From the NCBI GenBank assembly GCA_021788495.1, contig JAJYKQ010000010.1:1-26442 (forward strand): 26,442 nt of DNA, in the 5' to 3' direction. The position numbers and the translations under genes were made by a program. This document shows, piece after piece, positions 1-9,598 of this stretch; position 1 is the first letter of the stretch, and the number at the start of each line of letters is the position of its first letter. Under the pieces are notes generated by a model. The model was not told the origin of the DNA and did not search any database. It saw only the letters and a program-made list of their open reading frames with translations. The stretch comes from a bacterium. Lineage in GTDB: Bacteria; SZUA-79; Acidulodesulfobacterales; Acidulodesulfobacteraceae.

Positions 1-2230
1 ATCCCGGGCCGCTCATAGATAAACCTGAATTAGCGGCTCCGGGCGAAATCATATTGCCGAAACCGTATGTGCCTATTCCCCTTAAAATTAAACCGAAAGA
101 AAAAGCCCATTGATGAAAATACGGCAGATTCATATAATTTGCAATAAAACCTATACATCCGGTTTGATATAAGACGCCTATTGAATTAGATATATCTTTA
201 TGAACAGTCAAATCTATATTTTCCGTCGTATTAACGCTGAAACCGCCGATTATATTTAAATTAGCCGATAAACTGGCATAAGACAAAGTGTTCAGGTCGG
301 TTATAGCGGACGTCGTCTGCGGAAAAAGATTTGCGTTAGTCGAATTAAACATATTTAAAGCCGATATATACCCCTGGACGTCGTTTATTTCGGTGTAGCC
401 TATGCCGAAAGAATCTTTTCTAAAATCGGTAATTTGCGAGTTTATATTATAATCGTGAAATATATAATTATAATCGTCGTAACTGGCGTTGCCGAAAAAA
501 TACAGATTGGAAATCGGATGTACTTTAATTCTCGTTATAATATCGGAATTTGCATTATCGTAATTAAAATAATTAACCGGATTAATAAAATTTCCCGAAA
601 TAGAATGGTACTGGTATAAACTTAATCTCAGCAAATTGCTTATGCCTTTATCGTTATAACCTTCTAAATTAAAATTTAATCCGTATTTAAATGCGCTTTC
701 CTTTGGAATATAATCCGTCTGGTCGATTAACGGAAGACCCGACTGATTAACAGGCTTTACAAGATTATAATTTAAATAAGGAGTTAAAAAAGCTAAATAA
801 CCTGCGTTGTTTTTAGGAGAAGTCAAGTAATTATTAAACAGGGTAGTATTGTCGTCTATAGAAGCATAATAAATCTGTCTGTTCTTGTCAGTCGAAGAAA
901 CGTCGTTATAGCCATCCGTTATATTAAAATAGCCTGTATCCCTCACTCCTATCCTCGGCGTTATATGAACTCCTTTTATTATATTTAAAGGCATATAAAC
1001 CGAAGGGTAAACATCCAACCTTTCATCGTTTAAGTATGCCGGACTCCTGAAGACGTCAAAAGAAGAATGCAGATTGAAATATAAAGGATTATTAAAAAAT
1101 TTACCGAGTTCGGACTGTCCGTCTAAAGAAAAAGCAGGATACTCGTTCACCGTAGCGTAGTTTGGAATAAACAGGTTATCGAGCCTCAGGAAATTCATTC
1201 TCGCCGAATAACTTTGAAAATCGTAAGTAGCGGAAAAATTAGAAGACAGCCTGTTTTTAGTCATCTGATAAACGCTTGTAGAAAAATCGGAATAAAACGC
1301 GTTATCGGAAGGAATGTTAAGATTAGTCTTAACCGCAAGTTTACCGAAAAAATCTATATTATGCGAAAACAGCAGATAGCGCGTTAAGCTTGGGGACATA
1401 GAAAGGCTTTTTTGGTCGTCGTTCTCGTGCATATAAAAACCGTAAATAGAACCGTGCGAGTATGGATTTAGGCTGTATCTGTATTTTAAAGAGTTGCCGT
1501 ATCCTAAATAGCTGTAATAATTAAGTTCGTAGGTTAAATCCTGCGAACGTCCCAAGTCGAAATAATAACCTTCTCCTGCCTGATAACCAGTAAGAGAGCT
1601 GTATCCGGCGGTAGGTATTAAAAGCCCCGAAGATTTTTTGGTTTTAATAGGCGTAACCATAAAAGGAAAATAGAGGATAGGAACGTTATGGATATAAAAT
1701 ATAGAATTATAAGAATAAGCATAACTGCCTTCGTAAATATCGCAAAAGGAAGAATAAAGTTTCCATGAAGGCGGATGCATTTTACAGGAAGTTAAATATC
1801 CGTCTTTGACCTGATAAAAACCTTTTCCTTTATGATAAATTTTTTTGCCGTAAACGTAAATATTTTTGTCGATGTAATGTATATGGGTATTATAAGTAGT
1901 TCCTATGCGGCTTTTTAAATAAACCTTTATTTTTTTGGCCTTAGTAACCGTTCCCTTTGAATTTACTACGACGCGCCCGACGGCGACGGCGTAACCGGTT
2001 TTAAAATAATAGACTACTTTTTCGGCTTTGAGAATAAATTTTTTTCTCGTTATTATAACGTCGCCGGTAAAAGTATATGTATGATTATGTTTATTATAAA
2101 CTACCTTATCGGACTTTATGTAAATAGGAACGGCTTTGCTATTAAGAGCATTGGAATTATTAACGCTTAAAACAAAAACTATTATAAAAAACGCAATAAA
2201 AAAGTATAAGCAAAATACTGTTTTTTTCAT
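1..2230 (-). CDS. lptD: LPS-assembly outer-membrane protein LptD (3' end truncated by window edge)
   Basis: LptD is the outer-membrane beta-barrel that, with the lipoprotein LptE, inserts lipopolysaccharide into the outer leaflet. I translated 743 codons without a stop from the ATG at 2230. Residues 1-28 look like a signal peptide: a hydrophobic stretch, then a likely cut after SNA. Residues about 36-140 resemble the LptA/OstA N-terminal jellyroll (SDKVVY, FTGDVIIT). A family-typical stretch follows: YLTSC, then VPILYFPF and SGLLIPTAGYS near 183-210. The rest is aromatic-rich alternating strands, as in a barrel. LRGIGTYG near the end matches the LptD C-terminus, so few codons should be missing. 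The cysteines after the signal region are C149, C163 and C692, unlike the E. coli pattern, which ends in adjacent cysteines. The start overlaps the folC stop as ATGA, implying translational coupling. Confidence in the family is high. Confidence 0.93.
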   Translation of the reverse strand, partial: MKKTVFCLYFFIAFFIIVFVLSVNNSNALNSKAVPIYIKSDKVVYNKHNHTYTFTGDVIITRKKFILKAEKVVYYFKTGYAVAVGRVVVNSKGTVTKAKKIKVYLKSRIGTTYNTHIHYIDKNIYVYGKKIYHKGKGFYQVKDGYLTSCKMHPPSWKLYSSFCDIYEGSYAYSYNSIFYIHNVPILYFPFMVTPIKTKKSSGLLIPTAGYSSLTGYQAGEGYYFDLGRSQDLTYELNYYSYLGYGNSLKYRYSLNPYSHGSIYGFYMHENDDQKSLSMSPSLTRYLLFSHNIDFFGKLAVKTNLNIPSDNAFYSDFSTSVYQMTKNRLSSNFSATYDFQSYSARMNFLRLDNLFIPNYATVNEYPAFSLDGQSELGKFFNNPLYFNLHSSFDVFRSPAYLNDERLDVYPSVYMPLNIIKGVHITPRIGVRDTGYFNITDGYNDVSSTDKNRQIYYASIDDNTTLFNNYLTSPKNNAGYLAFLTPYLNYNLVKPVNQSGLPLIDQTDYIPKESAFKYGLNFNLEGYNDKGISNLLRLSLYQYHSISGNFINPVNYFNYDNANSDIITRIKVHPISNLYFFGNASYDDYNYIFHDYNINSQITDFRKDSFGIGYTEINDVQGYISALNMFNSTNANLFPQTTSAITDLNTLSYASLSANLNIIGGFSVNTTENIDLTVHKDISNSIGVLYQTGCIGFIANYMNLPYFHQWAFSFGLILRGIGTYGFGNMISPGAANSGLSMSGPG

Positions 2231-3534
2231 TTATTTATCGAGCCTTTCGTCAATTTTTTAAATTCCCCTATCAAATAAAGAGAACCGCATATCAATATAA
2301 TATCGTCCGCGCTCTTAATTTTTAATGCGGTTTCAAGAGATTCTTTTATGCCGCTGGAAAGAAATATATCTTTAAAATATTTATTGTCTAAGGAAATTTT
2401 TTTTAATTCTTTAGTTTTAAGCGCTCTTTCGTTGTTGCGCAATCCGGTAAATATAATTTTTCCGCCGAGCGTCGAAAGCCTTTTTAAAATCATGTTGTAG
2501 TCTTTGTCTTTCATAACGGCAAAAATAGTCACGAAATTATTATTCGGAAAAATTTTCTTTAAAGAAGCGATAAGTTTTTTAATTCCGTCGGGATTATGCG
2601 CTCCGTCTAAAATAATATCGTTATTTTTATATTTTATTATCTCAAAACGGCCTTCATTTTTAAATTTAAGAACGGCACTCTTTAATAATCCTTCGTTTAA
2701 ATTAAATTTAAGAGCCTTAGAATAATATTTAGAAATAATTTCGGCCGCTAAAACAGCCAATTTAAGATTGTCGTTCTGATATAAAGCAAAATTAGGATTT
2801 TTTATATTTTTTATATCTATATTTAACCCTTTATACTCGAAAAAAAAACTTTTTTTGATTAATTTTACGGTATCGGACGAAAAAAACAAAGAATTTACGC
2901 CTAAAGCGTAATATTGTATAATTTGTCTTATTTTTTTATTTTTTTCTCCGCAAACGGCTATCGAATTTTTTTTTATAATTCCGGCTTTTTCGAGCGCAAT
3001 TTTTTTAAGCGAATTGCCTAGTATATCTTTATGATCCGCCGATATATTCGTAATAACGGAAACTAACGGCTTTTTAATTATGTTGGTTGCGTCTAATCTG
3101 CCTCCAAGACCGGTTTCTATTACTGCAACTTCTACTTTTTTTTCAAAAAAATATTTAAAACATATTGCCGTTGTAAGCTCGAAAAAAGTAGGCTTGCCTA
3201 TGTTTTTAAAAATATTTTCTTTATTCGTTATTTCATCAAAAAAACTACTAAGCCTTGCAACGTCCGAATCGCTAATCGTATCTTCGCCGACTATTATTCT
3301 TTCGTTAAAATTATCCAGATGGGGAGAGGTATATAAACCGGTTTTTAAACCATGTTCTTTTAAAATATAATATAAAAACCTGCAGGTAGAACCTTTCCCG
3401 TTAGTTCCGGCTACATGTATTATTTTGAGCTTATTTTGCGGGTTGCCGGCAAAATTCATTAACGCTTCTATTCTTTCCAATCCGAAATCCATAAAAAAAT
3501 CGTTTAACCCGTTAACCTTGTATAAGCTATTCAT
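2227..3534 (-). CDS. folC: Bifunctional dihydrofolate synthase / folylpolyglutamate synthase
   Basis: FolC is a cytoplasmic ATP-dependent Mur-ligase-family enzyme. It adds glutamate to dihydropteroate and extends folate polyglutamate tails. The 435-residue length is normal. Visible motifs are the P-loop GTNGKGST (43-50), [11 protein letters not shown] (141-151), ADHKDILG (166-173, with the conserved His), EKAGI (182-186, containing the lysine that is carbamylated in the family) and DGAHNP (310-315). The ATG lies inside the last codons of accD with an 8-bp overlap and no clear SD, so translation probably relies on coupling. trpA-accD-folC is a neighbourhood I know from several proteobacteria. 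Whether this copy has both activities cannot be read from the sequence. It may be the only folate-linked gene here besides trpG, whose glutaminase could also serve PABA synthesis. Confidence 0.95.
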   Translation of the reverse strand: MNSLYKVNGLNDFFMDFGLERIEALMNFAGNPQNKLKIIHVAGTNGKGSTCRFLYYILKEHGLKTGLYTSPHLDNFNERIIVGEDTISDSDVARLSSFFDEITNKENIFKNIGKPTFFELTTAICFKYFFEKKVEVAVIETGLGGRLDATNIIKKPLVSVITNISADHKDILGNSLKKIALEKAGIIKKNSIAVCGEKNKKIRQIIQYYALGVNSLFFSSDTVKLIKKSFFFEYKGLNIDIKNIKNPNFALYQNDNLKLAVLAAEIISKYYSKALKFNLNEGLLKSAVLKFKNEGRFEIIKYKNNDIILDGAHNPDGIKKLIASLKKIFPNNNFVTIFAVMKDKDYNMILKRLSTLGGKIIFTGLRNNERALKTKELKKISLDNKYFKDIFLSSGIKESLETALKIKSADDIILICGSLYLIGEFKKLTKGSINK

Positions 3535-4369
3535 TTATGAGAAGCGTCAACAATTTTTTTAAGACTTCACGCAAGTTTTTTCTTTCGACTATCATGTCTA
3601 TCATGCCGTGTTCCAGAAGGTACTCCGACCTTTGAAACCCTTCCGGAAGGCTTTGATGTATAGTTTTTTCTATAACCCTGGGCCCTGCAAATCCTATTAA
3701 AGCTTTAGGCTCGGCTATAATAACGTCTCCTATAGTCGCAAAACTTGCCGATACGCCGCCGGTGGTAGGGTCGGTAAGAACGGAAATATAAGGCATGCCC
3801 GTCCTGTTAAATTCGGAAACTAAAGCCACCGTTTTAGACATCTGCATAAGAGAATAAATGCCTTCCTGCATTCTTGCTCCGCCGGAAGAAGTAAATATTA
3901 TTACGGGAAACTTGTTTTCTATGGCATACCGAAACGTCCTTGCAATTTTTTCGCCCGCGACTCTTCCCATAGAACCGCCCATAAAATTAAAATCAAACAC
4001 CGAAGCGGCAACGGATATTCCTAGTATTTTACCGATGCCCGAAACAACCGCATCCGAAAGGCCGGTTTTTTCGGTATCTTCCTTAAGTCTTTCTTTATAT
4101 TTTTTTGTATCTACGAAATTAAGAAGGTCTTGAGGCTTGATATCGTCGAATAATTCCTGAAAACTGCCCTCGTCGAATATCATTTTTATTCTTTTTTCGG
4201 CTTCTATCCTGAAATGATAGTTGCATTTGGGACATACCTCAAGATTTCTTTCCAACTCTTTTTTATATATAATTTCGCTGCAGCTTGGACATTTAATCCA
4301 TAAACCCTCGGACACCTTGCCAGGCTTACTTTGTTCTTTTTTACCGTTTTTTGATTTAAATAAAAGCAT
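3527..4369 (-). CDS. accD: Acetyl-CoA carboxylase carboxyltransferase subunit beta
   Basis: AccD pairs with AccA to move the carboxyl group from carboxybiotin to acetyl-CoA, making malonyl-CoA for fatty-acid synthesis in the cytoplasm. The 280-residue protein begins with a four-cysteine zinc ribbon, C27-x2-C30 and C46-x2-C49. The crotonase-like carboxyltransferase core follows: [11 protein letters not shown] (126-136), [10 protein letters not shown] (161-170) and [12 protein letters not shown] (200-211). The final [18 protein letters not shown] block is typical. No accA, accB or accC lies in the window. The gene starts 3 bp after the trpA stop with only a poor, distant SD-like AAGG, so it is probably coupled to trpA. 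Its end overlaps folC by 8 bp. Length and start agree with the family. Confidence 0.97.
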   Translation of the reverse strand: MLLFKSKNGKKEQSKPGKVSEGLWIKCPSCSEIIYKKELERNLEVCPKCNYHFRIEAEKRIKMIFDEGSFQELFDDIKPQDLLNFVDTKKYKERLKEDTEKTGLSDAVVSGIGKILGISVAASVFDFNFMGGSMGRVAGEKIARTFRYAIENKFPVIIFTSSGGARMQEGIYSLMQMSKTVALVSEFNRTGMPYISVLTDPTTGGVSASFATIGDVIIAEPKALIGFAGPRVIEKTIHQSLPEGFQRSEYLLEHGMIDMIVERKNLREVLKKLLTLLINE

Positions 4370-4372
4370 AGA

Positions 4373-5191
4373 TTATAAAACCGACCTTATATCCTTCGAA
4401 AATTCCGCTATTTTCTTTAATATAAGCTCTTTATCGTTAATATTGTCTTCTATAAACTGAATTATGCGCGAACCTATTATTATTGCATCGGAATGTTTTG
4501 CGATATCTTTTGCCTGCTCCTTCGAAGATATGCCGAAACCCACTCCGACGGGAAGAGCTGTTATTTTTTTAATCTCTTTAACATTTGACTTGACGGTTTC
4601 CGGAAGATTTTTTCTAGCTCCCGTAACGCCGGTTACGCTGACGTAATATACGAAGCCTTTCGCATATGACAGAACTAGACGCATTCTGTCCTTATCGGTA
4701 GTAGGCGCAAGCAGAAAAATCTGATATATATTTCTATCTTCTATATATTTAGTAAATTCTCCGCACTCTTCCGGCGGCAAATCCACTACAAGAACGCCTT
4801 CTACGCCGGCTTCTTCGGCTCCTTCCGCAAATTTTTCGCCCATTACGAAAACCGGATTATAGTATGTAAACAAAATTACCGGAATGTCCTTAAAATCTTT
4901 TAAGCGTTTTATAAAATTGAATGCATCTTCCATAGCAATTTTATTCTTCAACGCTCTTTCGTACGACCGCTGTATTACCTTGCCGTCTGCCATAGGGTCG
5001 GAAAACGGAAAACCTAGTTCTATTATGTCGGCTCCATTTTCGGCTAAAGTTTTAGCTATATCTAAAGACGTTTCAATATCGGGATCGCCTATTGATATAA
5101 AAGGTATAAAAGCTTTCTTTTTTTCTTCTTTCAGTTTTTTAAATACGACGTCTATTTTATTATTATGTTTGAAATTTATATCGTTCCGCAT
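4373..5191 (-). CDS. trpA: Tryptophan synthase alpha subunit
   Basis: TrpA cleaves indole-3-glycerol phosphate to indole and glyceraldehyde 3-phosphate. Indole passes through a tunnel to TrpB in the alpha2beta2 complex. The TIM-barrel motifs are clear: FISIGDPD near 31-38 and ELGFPFSDPMADG (58-70), which holds the two catalytic acids as E58 and D69 in the same spacing as Salmonella E49 and D60. I start at the ATG at 5191, one base after the trpB stop (272 residues). An in-frame TTG at 5233 would overlap trpB by 41 bp and add 14 residues with no family counterpart. A GGAGG lies 15 nt before the chosen ATG, farther than ideal, so coupling to trpB is likely. accD begins 3 bp downstream. Confidence 0.95.
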   Translation of the reverse strand: MRNDINFKHNNKIDVVFKKLKEEKKKAFIPFISIGDPDIETSLDIAKTLAENGADIIELGFPFSDPMADGKVIQRSYERALKNKIAMEDAFNFIKRLKDFKDIPVILFTYYNPVFVMGEKFAEGAEEAGVEGVLVVDLPPEECGEFTKYIEDRNIYQIFLLAPTTDKDRMRLVLSYAKGFVYYVSVTGVTGARKNLPETVKSNVKEIKKITALPVGVGFGISSKEQAKDIAKHSDAIIIGSRIIQFIEDNINDKELILKKIAEFSKDIRSVL

Positions 5192-5192
5192 T

Positions 5193-6404
5193 TTAATTAT
5201 GCTCGTCCTCCGCACCGCTTTTGACTTTACCAAATTTAGTCGCCGAAAGATACTCCGAAATAGTATGCATATCTTTATCGCCTCTGCCGGAAAGATTTAT
5301 TACTACGGTTTTACCTTTTATTTCTTTTTTTATTTTTTCTAAATATGCTATTGCATGAGAACTTTCTAAAGCAGGAATAATACCTTCAAGTTTGCAAAGT
5401 TTTTGAAAAGCTTTAACCGCCTCTTCATCGGTAACGCTGTCGAAAATAATCCTTTTTTCGTCTGCGAAATAGCTGTGTTCCGGACCTATACCCGGATAAT
5501 CTAATCCTGCGGCAATCGAATGGGCATCTTTAATTCTGCCGTATTCGTCCTGAAGAAGATAAGTTTTATTTCCGTGAAGTACTCCCGGCTTTCCTCCGGT
5601 AATAGAAGCGGCGTGCATTCCGGTTTCTATTCCATAGCCTCCGGCTTCTACCGCATAAATTTTAATCCCGTCATATTTTAAAAACGGATAGAACAACCCT
5701 ATAGCGTTGCTTCCTCCGCCGACGCAGGCTATTAAAATGTCGGGGAGTTTCTTTAATTGTTTTAATACTTCTTTGCCGATGACCGATTGAAAATCCCTTA
5801 CTATTAAAGGATAAGGATGGGGTCCGGCAACCGTCCCTATCATATAATAGGTCGTTTGAATATTGGTTATCCAGTCCCTGATAGCTTCGTTCATAGCGTC
5901 TTTTAAAGTCTGCGAGCCCGCCTCTACGGAATTTACTTTTGCGCCGAGAAGCTCCATCCTGAAAACGTTCTGTTTTTGCCTTTCCACGTCTTTTTTCCCC
6001 ATAAAAACTTCGCAGTCTAAGCCGAATAACGCACAAACAGTCGCAGTAGCGACGCCGTGCTGTCCCGCTCCGGTTTCGGCTATAATACGCTTTTTGCCCA
6101 TTCTTACGGCAAGCAGAGCCTGTCCGATAGTATTGTTGATTTTATGCGCTCCGGTATGGTTTAGATCTTCGCGCTTAAGAAATATTTCGGCGTCGTAAAC
6201 CTTGGATAGTCTCTCTGCAAAATAAAGAGGGCTCGGTCTTCCTACATAATTTTTCAGGTAATATTTAAAATCTTTAATAAATTCTTTATCGTTTCTTATC
6301 TTTTTATAAAATTTTTCAAGTTCTATTACGGCAGGCATTAAAGTTTCGGAAATATATCTTCCGCCGTATTCGCCGAAGTGACCGTTGTCGTCAGGCAATT
6401 TCAT
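5193..6404 (-). CDS. trpB: Tryptophan synthase beta subunit (PLP enzyme)
   Basis: TrpB condenses indole with serine to make tryptophan, using pyridoxal phosphate. It is 403 residues, close to the normal length. HTGAHKINN contains the Schiff-base lysine K88, followed by the AETGAGQHG block with catalytic E110. The PLP phosphate cup GGGSNA is at 229-234, and SGRGDKDM near the C-terminus is also typical. This is the TrpB1 type that pairs with TrpA. The start is fixed by a strong AGGAGG at 6412-6417, 7 nt before the ATG. That SD is carried by two Arg codons at the end of trpF, because the two genes overlap by 14 bp. trpA follows after one base. The order F-B-A is the usual one. Confidence 0.97.
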   Translation of the reverse strand: MKLPDDNGHFGEYGGRYISETLMPAVIELEKFYKKIRNDKEFIKDFKYYLKNYVGRPSPLYFAERLSKVYDAEIFLKREDLNHTGAHKINNTIGQALLAVRMGKKRIIAETGAGQHGVATATVCALFGLDCEVFMGKKDVERQKQNVFRMELLGAKVNSVEAGSQTLKDAMNEAIRDWITNIQTTYYMIGTVAGPHPYPLIVRDFQSVIGKEVLKQLKKLPDILIACVGGGSNAIGLFYPFLKYDGIKIYAVEAGGYGIETGMHAASITGGKPGVLHGNKTYLLQDEYGRIKDAHSIAAGLDYPGIGPEHSYFADEKRIIFDSVTDEEAVKAFQKLCKLEGIIPALESSHAIAYLEKIKKEIKGKTVVINLSGRGDKDMHTISEYLSATKFGKVKSGAEDEHN

Positions 6405-7080
6405 CCGCCGCCCTCCTGAGGTTTTGAAAAAATAAACTCATCTTATCTATATTCTTTTTGCCGGGAAAAGATTCTATTTTTGAAGAAAGATCCAAACCGT
6501 ATGGCTTAACTGACTTAACTATGCTTTCCACGTTTGTTTCGTCTATTCCGCCTGCTAAAATTATATCGTTCATATTTAAACCGTTAAGTAAATCCGTACT
6601 TACCCTTATGCCCGTTCCGCCGAACTTGCCGCCGTCTGCGGAAGCATCTATCAGAACGCTAACGCCGGCTTTTTTATATAATAAAATTTTATCGACATCG
6701 TCTTTAGTTTTAACGTGCACGGCTTTTATTATAAATTTTTTGTCTATGCCGAGCTTTTCTATATATTCTACCGGCTCGTTTCCGGACAGCTGAACCAGGT
6801 CTATATCGGCATCTTTAATAATTTTTCTTAGTTTCAAAGGGTCTTCGTTAACAAAAACTCCCGCAACTATAACATTTCTTTGTGCCGATAAAAATTTTTT
6901 TACGGCATTTTCGCTCAGCCTGAGGTCTTCTATTAAAAATTTAGCATCTTCAGGCCGTATGTATCTCGGCGATTTATCGTAAAAAATAAAACCTATAGCG
7001 TCCGCCCCCAGCCTTAATGCTTGGCGGGCATCCGCCGCATTAGTCAATCCGCATATTTTAACGCTTGGAATATCAGCCAT
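6391..7080 (-). CDS. trpF: Phosphoribosylanthranilate isomerase
   Basis: TrpF performs the Amadori rearrangement of N-(5'-phosphoribosyl)anthranilate to CdRP, the third step of the pathway. The 229-residue TIM barrel starts with VKICGLTN, carrying the catalytic cysteine C10. It has [16 protein letters not shown] (142-157) with the general acid D145 and the phosphate-binding glycines. [17 protein letters not shown] (25-41) is also standard. It is a free-standing TrpF, not fused to TrpC as in enteric bacteria. The ATG is preceded by a modest GGGA, 25 bp after the trpC stop. The C-terminus overlaps trpB by 14 bp and supplies its SD. The 229-residue length is slightly long for the family because of an insertion around 52-68. 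Confidence 0.95.
   Translation of the reverse strand: MADIPSVKICGLTNAADARQALRLGADAIGFIFYDKSPRYIRPEDAKFLIEDLRLSENAVKKFLSAQRNVIVAGVFVNEDPLKLRKIIKDADIDLVQLSGNEPVEYIEKLGIDKKFIIKAVHVKTKDDVDKILLYKKAGVSVLIDASADGGKFGGTGIRVSTDLLNGLNMNDIILAGGIDETNVESIVKSVKPYGLDLSSKIESFPGKKNIDKMSLFFQNLRRAADEIA
6412..6417 (-). promoter_or_regulatory. Strong trpB ribosome binding site inside trpF
   Basis: AGGAGG on the minus strand, 7 nt before the trpB ATG. It is encoded by consecutive Arg codons AGG AGG at the trpF C-terminus. It is the strongest SD in the trp block and supports the overlapping trpB start. Confidence 0.85.
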
Positions 7081-7105
7081 AATTCCCGTAATCCATAATG
7101 TTCGT

Positions 7106-7936
7106 TTACTGGATATAATCGTTATCCAAGGAATACGGCGACAGAAAATTTTTTAACGTTTCGGCGGCATTTGAGGAAACAACCAGCGCTTCGCCGACAA
7201 GAAAGGAGTTTACTCCTCTTTTCATAAGCATCTCGATATCGTTCCTGCCGTTAATTCCGCTTTCGGCTACGATAAGTTTTCCGACAGGTATTCTTTCGGC
7301 TAAATTAGCCGTTTTAAATAAATCCGTTTTAAACGTTCTTAAATCCCTGCTGTTTATTCCTATAATTTCGGCATTATATTTATAAGCAATTTCCAACTCG
7401 CCTTCGTCCGATATTTCGGTAAGGACGTCTAACGAAAGTTCGTCTGCAAGTGCAAGCAATTTTTTATATTCCGGTTCTTTTAACGCTTTAATAATCAATA
7501 AAATAGCGTCCGCTCCGATTAATTTAGATTCAAAAACCTGGATTTCGTCTATAATAAAATCTTTTCTCAAAACGGGAAGGCTTACCTTATCCCGAACTTT
7601 TGCAATATCGGACGGACTGCCCATAAAAAATTTTTTATCCGTAAGAACGGAGATAGCGCTTGCTCCTCCTTCCTCGTAAAGCAATGCAAGCTCTTCGGGT
7701 TTATAATTTGCCGAAAGAAGTCCTTTTGAAGGAGATGCCTTTTTAACCTCCGCTATAATACTGCAAATCCGGTAAGAAACGGCCTCTCCGTTAGACCTTG
7801 GCTTTAAGGCGTCTTTTAAACTCCTTCTGCCGTTAAAAAAATTTAATGCCTTGCTTTTATAAGCAGATTCGTCTATGGACGACTTAAATTTTTCTACTTC
7901 TTTCTTCTTTTCATTTAATATGTCGTCTAATATCAT
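7106..7936 (-). CDS. trpC: Indole-3-glycerol phosphate synthase
   Basis: TrpC closes the indole ring, converting CdRP to indole-3-glycerol phosphate with loss of CO2 and water. The 276-residue protein holds the family's catalytic set: IAEVKKASPSKG with E63 and K65, LRKDFI with the general-acid lysine K125, TEI with E174, GINSRDL with N195, and AESGI with E225 and S226. It is monofunctional. It follows trpD by 24 bp. The stretch before its ATG is only A and T rich with no SD, so it may depend on reinitiation after trpD or an unstructured leader. trpF follows after 25 bp. Nothing suggests decay or transfer. Confidence 0.96.
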   Translation of the reverse strand: MILDDILNEKKKEVEKFKSSIDESAYKSKALNFFNGRRSLKDALKPRSNGEAVSYRICSIIAEVKKASPSKGLLSANYKPEELALLYEEGGASAISVLTDKKFFMGSPSDIAKVRDKVSLPVLRKDFIIDEIQVFESKLIGADAILLIIKALKEPEYKKLLALADELSLDVLTEISDEGELEIAYKYNAEIIGINSRDLRTFKTDLFKTANLAERIPVGKLIVAESGINGRNDIEMLMKRGVNSFLVGEALVVSSNAAETLKNFLSPYSLDNDYIQ

Positions 7937-7960
7937 CGTTATATTTTTATATTCTATTAT

Positions 7961-9001
7961 TTAAGCATTAGTTACTTCTATAAGATTTTGCAAAGCCTTT
8001 AACGCCCTGCCGGATTCTATAGAATTTCTCGCCTCTTTAAAAGCGTCGTTTAAATTATCAGCTTTACCGGCAACTATAATTGCAAAACCTGCGTTTAAAA
8101 TTGCGATGTCTGTTTTAGGACCTTTTTTGCCTGTTATTATATCATATAAGATTTTTGAATTTTCGGCAACAGATAAAGATTTAAAGTGTTCTTCGCTAAA
8201 CAACTCAAAACCGTATTCTTCGGGGTTAAATTCAAAATATTCAACTTCCCCTTTATCGTTTAATTTATAAATATCGGTCACCGAGGACAGACTTATTTCG
8301 TCCATTCCGTCTCTGCCGTGAACTACGAATGCCTGATCAATGTTTAACAGCTTCAACGCTTTTATAACTTTTTCGGACAGGTCTCCGGAATATACTCCCA
8401 TTATCTGTCTTTTTGCGCCAAAAGGATTCGTAAGAGGGCCAAGTATATTAAAAATCGTTTTAAATCCCAATTCTTTCCTGACCGGCGCCGCATATTTCAT
8501 TGCGGAATGAAATTTAGGAGCAAATAAGAAACCTATATTTGCATACTCTATAGACTCGATTACCCGTTCTGCTTCCAAAGATATATTAACGCCAAGTTCC
8601 TTAAGGACGTCCGCGCTGCCGGATTTAGAAGATACCGCATAATTGCCGTGCTTTGCAATCTTTACGCCTGCGCCTGCCGCAATAAAAGCAGAACACGTCG
8701 AAATGTTAAACGTATTCTTGGAATCTCCTCCGGTTCCGCACGTATCCACCAAGTTTTTTTTATATTCTTCGCCGATGCCCGCAGATGACGACAGGGCATT
8801 TTCTCTCATAGCGATTGCCGCTCCGGCAATTTCTTCGACGGTTTCGCCTTTTATTTTTAGAGAGGTCAATAACGATGCTATCTGCGCTTGCGTAAGCAGG
8901 CCTTTTAATATTGCGTTAAATATTTCGTAAGATTCATCCCTTTCTAAAGAATAGCCGGAAGCCGCTCTAAGCAGTATTTCTTTTATTAACTTTTCTTCCA
9001 T
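7961..9001 (-). CDS. trpD: Anthranilate phosphoribosyltransferase
   Basis: TrpD transfers phosphoribosyl from PRPP to anthranilate, the second step of the pathway. The 346-residue protein has DTCGTGGD (86-93), which binds PRPP, NISTCSAFIAAGAGV (99-113), KHGN (117-120) and SSKSGSADVL (124-133). The PVRKELG and FNILGPLTNP blocks follow. Two positions differ from the commonest form as I remember it: KHGNY where KHGNR is usual, and GFKTIFN where GxRTxFN is usual. Both look conservative for function, but this is unchecked. The gene is separate from trpG, unlike the enteric TrpGD fusion. The ATG has only a weak GAG-type SD and lies 22 bp after the trpG stop. Confidence 0.96.
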   Translation of the reverse strand: MEEKLIKEILLRAASGYSLERDESYEIFNAILKGLLTQAQIASLLTSLKIKGETVEEIAGAAIAMRENALSSSAGIGEEYKKNLVDTCGTGGDSKNTFNISTCSAFIAAGAGVKIAKHGNYAVSSKSGSADVLKELGVNISLEAERVIESIEYANIGFLFAPKFHSAMKYAAPVRKELGFKTIFNILGPLTNPFGAKRQIMGVYSGDLSEKVIKALKLLNIDQAFVVHGRDGMDEISLSSVTDIYKLNDKGEVEYFEFNPEEYGFELFSEEHFKSLSVAENSKILYDIITGKKGPKTDIAILNAGFAIIVAGKADNLNDAFKEARNSIESGRALKALQNLIEVTNA

Positions 9002-9023
9002 AAAATCTCAATATATTACATTT

Positions 9024-9590
9024 TTAAACAGATAAAAAATTATTTATTAACTGTTTGCCGTGAGAGGTTAGAATAGATTCGGGATGAAATTGAACTCCGA
9101 ATACTTTATAACCTTTTACCTCTATCCCCATTATTTCGTTATCGCCTAAACTTATGGCGGTAACCTTTATAGCCTCAGGCACTTTTTCTTTATTAATTAC
9201 AAGCGAATGATACCTCGTCGCTTCAAAAGGGCTTGGTATTCCGCCGTATATTATCGAAGAATCGTGTTCGATGGCGGAAACTTTGCCGTGCATTATGTTT
9301 GCGGCGCGTATTATTTCGCCGCCGAATGCATATCCTATGGCTTGATGGCCTAAGCATATTCCAAGTATCGGTATTTCTTTATAGAAACTTTTAATAACGT
9401 CGACTGTAATTCCGGCATATTGCGGAGATTTAGGCCCCGGAGAAATAACTATTTTTTCCGGCTTCATCTTTGCGATATCGGAAACGTCTATAGCGTCGTT
9501 TCTGTATACGACGGTATCGTAGTTTAGTTCGCCTATATACTGCACTATATTGTACGTAAAAGAATCGTAATTATCTATTATTAGTATCAT
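9024..9590 (-). CDS. trpG: Anthranilate synthase glutaminase subunit (TrpG, possibly also serving as PabA)
   Basis: TrpG is the class-I glutamine amidotransferase that feeds ammonia to TrpE for anthranilate synthesis. The 188-residue length is typical. The catalytic triad is visible: C79 in GICLGHQ, with H169 and E171 in QFHPES. ISPGPKSP and the HGK motif near 101-103 are family hallmarks. TrpG and PabA cannot be separated by sequence alone, and in some bacteria (for example Bacillus subtilis) one protein serves both enzymes. The trp context favours TrpG. The gene is set off from trpE by 97 bp, has no SD, and has a near-consensus promoter directly before the ATG. It could therefore be expressed apart from trpE. 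This last point is inference. Confidence 0.94.
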   Translation of the reverse strand: MILIIDNYDSFTYNIVQYIGELNYDTVVYRNDAIDVSDIAKMKPEKIVISPGPKSPQYAGITVDVIKSFYKEIPILGICLGHQAIGYAFGGEIIRAANIMHGKVSAIEHDSSIIYGGIPSPFEATRYHSLVINKEKVPEAIKVTAISLGDNEIMGIEVKGYKVFGVQFHPESILTSHGKQLINNFLSV

Positions 9591-9598
9591 TTTAATAT

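Noticed and set aside
434..619. 61-codon plus-strand frame near the left edge
   Set aside because: It is antisense to lptD, which reads without interruption through this stretch.
5192..5233. Longer trpA start at a TTG overlapping trpB
   Set aside because: It would add 14 residues unlike TrpA N-termini and use a TTG with no SD, when an ATG lies just after the trpB stop.
4884..5342. 152-codon plus-strand open frame opposite trpA/trpB
   Set aside because: It lies wholly antisense to trpA and the end of trpB, has no recognisable family, and its composition mirrors the opposite strand. It is a shadow frame.
5671..6036. 121-codon minus-strand frame inside trpB
   Set aside because: It lies in another frame of trpB, is highly Arg/Ser biased, and has no SD or family match. 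trpB itself is intact, so it is not a frameshift.
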